From: an uncultured Clostridia bacterium
GTDB taxonomy: Bacteria; Bacillota; Clostridia; Christensenellales; Aristaeellaceae
DNA: 43,278 nt
Assembly: GCA_946536315.1 (NCBI GenBank)
Contig: CAMNEH010000009.1
Coordinates: 1-43,278 of the forward strand
Direction of reading: 5' to 3'
The translations under genes were made by a program, and so were the position numbers. Below are positions 42,501-43,278 of this stretch, piece by piece. The number at the start of each line of letters is the position of its first letter. Within the stretch, counting starts at the first letter, position 1. The notes beneath the pieces were generated by a model that did not search any database, had not been told where the DNA came from, and saw nothing but the letters and a program-made list of their open reading frames with translations.

Positions 42501-42907
42501 TTGAGCGCGGTTTCCTTCTGCGCGGTTTCGCTTTCAAGGGAGGCCTTGGTCTCGTTGAGCTCAGTGGTCCGGGCGCTCAGGTTTTTGCTCAGCTCGGAGT
42601 TTTCCGCCTGTACCTTTTCCTTCTGCGCGGTTTCCTGCGACAGCTTGTCCTGCGTCTCATTGAGCTGGGATTCCAGCGTGCCGTTGTCGGTGGTCAGCTG
42701 CTCGTTGACTGCCTGAGCGGTGGCGAGCTGGCCCATCAATTCTTCTTTATTCTTCTGAAGCTCATCGTTCTGGGCGTTTGCCGATGTCAACTGTGAGGTG
42801 ATGTCCTGGTTGAGCTTGCTTTCATTATTCAGCTTGACAGCCAATACGACGATCGCGGCGATACAGGCAATCAAACAGATAATGGCGATGATCATGCGCT
42901 TTTTCAT
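39515..42907 (-). CDS. Membrane-anchored giant coiled-coil protein with tandem repeats
   Basis: A 1130-residue protein. Residues 1-24 hold one membrane segment (MIIAIICLIACIAAIVVLAV), with basic residues before it, so the rest should face outside. Residues 25 to about 985 are almost pure heptad-rich coiled coil, high in Glu, Gln, Leu, Asn, Ser, Thr and lacking Pro. Residues about 581-793 are a perfect repeat of a 98-residue unit (LTEQLDSLNTHLDSLTGERD and NTQLDELTAEREQL), with diverged copies around it. A globular end follows from about 996 with KPKLSWYEVRMDENGYPQLW and a dockerin-like calcium loop DADSNGLIDHMTD near 1100-1110. The start follows AAAGGATG. A rod that places the C-terminal domain far from the membrane is the likely form; function unknown. 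Confidence 0.88.
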   Translation of the reverse strand: MKKRMIIAIICLIACIAAIVVLAVKLNNESKLNQDITSQLTSANAQNDELQKNKEELMGQLATAQAVNEQLTTDNGTLESQLNETQDKLSQETAQKEKVQAENSELSKNLSARTTELNETKASLESETAQKETALNENADLRKNLEETAATLSETQTLLSQETAEKEREIAQKEQTMSENAQLIETLEQTRGALTAEQALNQEAEAAKASLNEQLAAMTADRDALSQKNALLNEDLITVTNAKDEAQQQVLSLTTQLDQLTAQTESLNQALTEIKQSSEELNSQVETLKVSLSTTETEKDNVTAANEALQSKIDQVSADNTALQEKITAITDDMARVVAENAALTEQLNNTKAEIERINTRLAELTEEREKLSLQVAELNETIDDQEKTIDDKEKQNAAAQEQNAQLSQQLDAVNEEIKLLTGELATVTADHDSLSSQIVSLNSQLETATGQLNGLKEERESLNGRISQLNDDLAASITASETAKADNASLTEQLTQAQTSNASLTEQNASLSESLTATTEERNALIEKLAGITTQLTSLNERIASITKDRDHLSTEVTDAQQANQEEIQHRNQELTEQLDSLNTHLDSLTGERDQLIAQLAELSTTLDTTGAEKAEVERKNTELTEQLNALNTQLDELTAEREQLTVELANLNTTLSDKTAEQEEAQRNNQALTEQLDSLNTHLDSLTGERDQLIAQLAELSTTLDTTGAEKAEVERKNTELTEQLNALNTQLDELTAEREQLTVELANLNTTLSDKTAEQEEAQRNNQALTEQLDSLNTHLDSLTGERDQLLTQLADLSTTLTNTDAEKAEAERKNAELTEQLNALNTQLDGLTAEREQLTVELANLNTTLSDKTAEQEETQRNNQQLTEQLATLNTHLDDLSGERDRLNAQVADLTEKLNVSTENNEAANALNASLTAEIDKLNDNVASLNDQLNQVTADRDGLSEALAQEKATTAQLTGDVQNLQSVNSDLETRANDMAAQAELAARTSLKKPVPHAAGAEGKPKLSWYEVRMDENGYPQLWVSMQDNSGLDKVFFVRSYADGNGALQEEYYDMYSLGGAFEAVRYRTLKEEGSYSLLLQNNVGKIYRTGVLVLLEDADSNGLIDHMTDIKGVATSLEIEGDFAVD
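40529..41167 (-). repeat. Perfect 294-bp tandem repeat inside the coiled-coil gene
   Basis: Comparing the sequence with itself at a shift of 294 bases gives identity over 345 bases (40529-40873 against 40823-41167), so about 2.2 copies are identical. The period is 98 codons and stays in frame. The preceding block 40235-40528 is a diverged copy of the same unit. Identity at the DNA level indicates recent duplication or gene conversion. Confidence 0.93.
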
Positions 42908-42969
42908 ACTGAACGCATCCTTTCCCCATAATGTTGATGAACCGGCAATGGGTTCTGTCCGGCTTTAAA

Positions 42970-42998
42970 ATTATAACCGAAACCTATTCTTTTGTACA
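42970..42998 (-). promoter_or_regulatory. Promoter of the coiled-coil gene
   Basis: TGTACA (42998-42993), a 17-base spacer and a perfect TATAAT (42975-42970) on the minus strand, in the 210-base gap after the signal peptidase gene. It suggests separate transcription from lepB; I see no clear lepB terminator in the gap. Confidence 0.7.
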
Positions 42999-43117
42999 TT
43001 TCAGAAAATTTACTTTTCTTTAACAAATCCGTAATGAGTGTATGACGTTCAGGAAGAAAGTGTCAGCCGGTCGCATGGGGCAGACTGAGCCCCGGTGTTT
43101 CACGCGAGGCGCCCGCC

Positions 43118-43278
43118 TTATTCGGCGACCATGACGCCGATGATCAGATCAGATGACAGCGGCCCGATCCAGCGGCTGTCATTGGAATTGTCCCTGTTAT
43201 CACCCATGACAAAAAACGAATCATCAGGGACCGTATATGGCCCATAATTCTTCGCATTGGCTGAGCTTGAACGGTATT
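43118..43278 (-). CDS. lepB: Signal peptidase I, C-terminal fragment (cut by window edge)
   Basis: The last 53 codons of a frame entering from the right. The block VMGDNRDNSNDSRWIGPL is box E of type I signal peptidases (S26), which cleave signal peptides from exported proteins at the outer face of the membrane. The protein ends IIGVMVAE. The catalytic Ser and Lys lie outside the window. Several exported proteins of this window would be its clients. Confidence 0.92.
   Translation of the reverse strand, partial: YRSSSANAKNYGPYTVPDDSFFVMGDNRDNSNDSRWIGPLSSDLIIGVMVAE

Noticed and set aside
39449-42796. A 1115-codon repetitive open frame on the plus strand
   Set aside because: Antisense to the coiled-coil gene; its repeats are the complement of the real 98-residue repeats and it runs across a terminator.

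Overview
The window looks like the chromosome of a fairly GC-rich member of the Clostridia (Firmicutes), probably a gut- or rumen-type lineage. That placement is an inference from strong GGAGG ribosome binding sites, sigma-A type promoters (TTGACA/TATAAT), scpA-scpB, an MrfA-like helicase, SPFH/zinc-ribbon proteins, YkuD and HtrA proteins, and a GlpA/GlpB-like/DUF1667 oxidoreductase trio. I see no rRNA, tRNA, CRISPR array, insertion sequence or prophage. Coding density is very high and no gene-free stretch exceeds 300 bases; the longest gaps (3453-3707, 38641-38887, 42908-43117) hold promoters or hairpins. Several very long open frames lie antisense to real genes and are shadows of high-GC codon use.

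Layout. 1-3452, minus strand: membrane-anchored metallophosphoesterase, polyphosphate kinase ppk, and the start of cysE, in one operon reading out of the window. 3708-5474, plus: thrS, lacking the N-terminal TGS domain, with its own promoter and terminator. 5667-16547, plus: a presumed operon that opens with a zinc-ribbon/SPFH/SHOCT-like protein, a small membrane protein and a 1341-residue zinc-ribbon/TPR/TIR/transmembrane/repeat protein, then runs with short gaps into the FAD oxidoreductase trio, a HAD phosphatase and a small secreted protein. 30540-16613, minus: a closely packed run of eleven genes (pseudo-receiver protein, second SPFH/zinc-ribbon protein, secreted metallo-beta-lactamase-fold hydrolase, ten-domain secreted Cna-B-like protein, threonine aldolase, site-2 protease, scpA, scpB, MrfA-like helicase, TrmH-type methyltransferase, argH) ending at a 14-bp perfect hairpin. 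30632-32777: an SDR oxidoreductase and an RlmI-type methyltransferase read divergently from overlapping promoters. 32782-38640, minus: L,D-transpeptidase, an unrecognised gene coupled to murG, murG, an XRE regulator with a degenerate S24-like domain, and an HtrA protease. 38888-39418, plus: a small C39-peptidase-like protein. 39515-43278, minus: a 1130-residue membrane-anchored coiled-coil protein with perfect 294-bp tandem repeats, then the C-terminal end of signal peptidase I.

The strongest candidate for an undescribed system is 5667-11983. A zinc-ribbon SPFH scaffold, a small membrane protein and a protein with a cytoplasmic TIR domain (the NADase-type glutamate is kept) joined through one transmembrane helix to about 770 residues of predicted extracytoplasmic repeats are encoded together. 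The arrangement resembles a transmembrane receptor with a TIR effector. A second SPFH protein with its zinc ribbons at the opposite end lies at 28509-29564 next to a receiver-like protein. Any defence or stress-signalling role is inference. Domain assignments come from motif reading only; no database search was run.
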